NCBI RefSeq assembly: GCF_022539315.1
Contig: NC_066317.1
Location: forward strand, 44,238,435 to 44,302,434
Source: Serinus canaria
Lineage: Eukaryota; Chordata; Aves; Passeriformes; Fringillidae
Direction of reading: 5' to 3'
DNA length: 64,000 bases
Shown piece by piece: positions 63,150 to 64,000 of this stretch. The notes under the pieces are model-generated. The model ran no database searches, was not told the origin of the DNA, and saw only the letters and a list, made by a program, of their open reading frames with translations. The translations under genes and the position numbers were made by a program. The number at the start of each line of letters is the position of its first letter. Position 1 is the stretch's first letter.

Positions 63150-63180
63150 GCACCCATAAAATGAGCTCCATTGCAGACAG
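63134..63180 (+). CDS. CLOCK: CLOCK, first coding segment (partial)
   Basis: Encodes MFFTISTHKMSSIAD and two bases of the next codon (AG, completing arginine or serine). The human protein begins MLFTVSCSKMSSIVDRDD, so the match is residue-for-residue in length and in the conserved MSSI.DR block; the avian form as I recall it also starts MFFTISTHK. The part present is N-terminal to the bHLH domain and has no domain of its own. ATG 63,134 has G at -3; the second methionine (63,161, Met10) has A at -3 and could be an alternative start. Confidence 0.95.
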
Positions 63181-64000
63181 GTATGTTAATAGATATGGAG
63201 AGTTTTGGGAGAATTACTGTTCAGTTCTTTCTTTAATAGTCTTTTTTTGTACAGTTAATACATTTAGAGGTTAACTAAGGCAAAAATTAAAGAGTGAAGT
63301 ATCAGTTATTTTTGACTGAGTTAATTTGGTAGTTGCTAGATGTGTCATTTTGTAGTCACTGGAAATAGTGTTTCAATTGCCTGAGGTTAATCTTAAAATG
63401 CATTACTTGTTTTCAGCCTTGGAACAACATCTCTGCAAGTTGAGCTGATTTTTAACGTTTACTTGAACTTTTAATTGTTTTAGTACTTCAGTTTTTGATT
63501 AAGAAAAGCAAATACATTTAAATGATTAGTGTTGCTGTAGATGATAGTAAAGTGACCTGCTAACCTATTTCAAGGGAAAAGTAATAGCTGAGGTATGTTT
63601 TCTGCTTGATTCCTTGAGCTGCACTCTCTTTGTAGCTTAGGTGAACATCTGTAATTAATATCCTGTATATTACTATTTTTGAGACTTTGGGAAATGAAAC
63701 TTGCATCAAATTTACATCAAGTTAAACACAATTGAAAAGAATAAAAGCAAATAAAAAAAGAATAAAAGCAAAAGGGAAAACTTCTATAGTGCTTGTTTAA
63801 CTTGTCCATTCTTCTAGTGAAATTCTGTGGCATCTCACTGAAACTTCAGCCTTTTAAATATATGAATTGTTTCTAAAAGCTTGATGCTTATGTAGTAGTA
63901 TAAAAAATAGTAACTTCCCTAACAATCAGTGCTTATCATAATAAGCAGTACAGTAAAATTGCCTTATGGTTTATAAATCAGAGAGATGAGGTAAGCATTG
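63181..64000. other. CLOCK: CLOCK intron after the start-codon exon
   Basis: AT-rich sequence to the window end without the next CLOCK coding exon (the acidic, basic segment before the bHLH helices). A short direct repeat of AAGAATAAAAGCAAA-type units occurs near 63,738-63,772. Confidence 0.7.

Larger units (their letters stand above)
63090..63180 (+). other. CLOCK: CLOCK start-codon exon (whole exon)
   Basis: Acceptor TTCTTCTCTTACAG|GC and donor GACAG|GTATGT bound a 91-base exon: 44 bases of 5'UTR followed by 47 coding bases, leaving phase 2 for the next exon, which lies outside the window. Confidence 0.9.
31270..64000 (+). other. CLOCK: CLOCK transcription unit, 5' part (runs off the window)
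   Basis: CLOCK encodes the bHLH-PAS transcription factor that pairs with BMAL1 (ARNTL) in the nucleus to drive PER, CRY and other E-box genes. Only the promoter, candidate 5'UTR exons and the exon with the start codon are present. The layout seen is exon 1 (to 31,485), candidate exons at 41,559-41,660 and 60,712-60,819, and the start exon at 63,090-63,180, which would put the start codon in exon 4. Introns of about 10, 19 and 2.3 kb separate them. The remaining coding exons lie past 64,000. Confidence 0.8.

Overview
This is vertebrate nuclear DNA, almost certainly from a bird. It is AT-rich and intron-rich, its recognisable interspersed repeats are all CR1 LINEs, and it has two CpG islands. 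Two genes are recognised by exon-by-exon translation: neuromedin U (NMU), complete, and the 5' part of CLOCK. Both are on the + strand, in the order NMU - (PDCL2) - CLOCK. This is the conserved tetrapod order; in human the same genes run CLOCK, PDCL2, NMU on one strand. No microbial, plasmid, CRISPR or viral feature was seen.

Layout. 1-7,780: intergenic DNA without a recognisable exon, with one stretch that looks like a conserved non-coding element. 7,900-22,280: NMU, with a CpG-rich promoter carrying a CACGTG E-box beside a TATA-like box, nine coding exons (184 codons plus stop), a separate 3'UTR exon and an AATAAA signal. 22,280-30,800: the place where PDCL2 should lie. Two exon relics of a phosducin-like (PDCL2/3-family) gene remain. 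They keep their splice sites but carry an in-frame stop and a one-base frameshift, and a back-to-back CR1 pair plus a 47-bp tandem repeat sit between them. 30,830-32,160: the CLOCK CpG-island promoter and noncoding exon 1, with several NRF1-like motifs. 32,200-63,089: long 5'UTR introns of CLOCK holding two candidate noncoding exons, three CR1 copies, microsatellites and several inverted repeats. 63,090-63,180: the CLOCK start-codon exon, preceded by an upstream ORF that overlaps the start. The window ends in the following intron, so the bHLH, PAS and C-terminal exons lie beyond it.

How the genes relate. CLOCK is the bHLH-PAS subunit that, with BMAL1, binds CACGTG E-boxes. NMU is a secreted neuropeptide precursor linked to feeding, stress and circadian output. 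A canonical E-box within about 10 bp of the NMU TATA-like element, on the same chromosome segment as CLOCK, is a testable link. Two perfect ROR/REV-ERB consensus matches, one upstream of CLOCK and one in a 5'UTR intron, would fit feedback on CLOCK, although about one such match is expected by chance in this length.

The most notable observations are the PDCL2-like relic, the NMU E-box/TATA arrangement, the overlapping upstream ORF at the CLOCK start, a 39-bp inverted repeat pair (37/39 matching) at 56.5-56.9 kb, and two perfect short-spacer palindromes at 11.7 and 54.3 kb.
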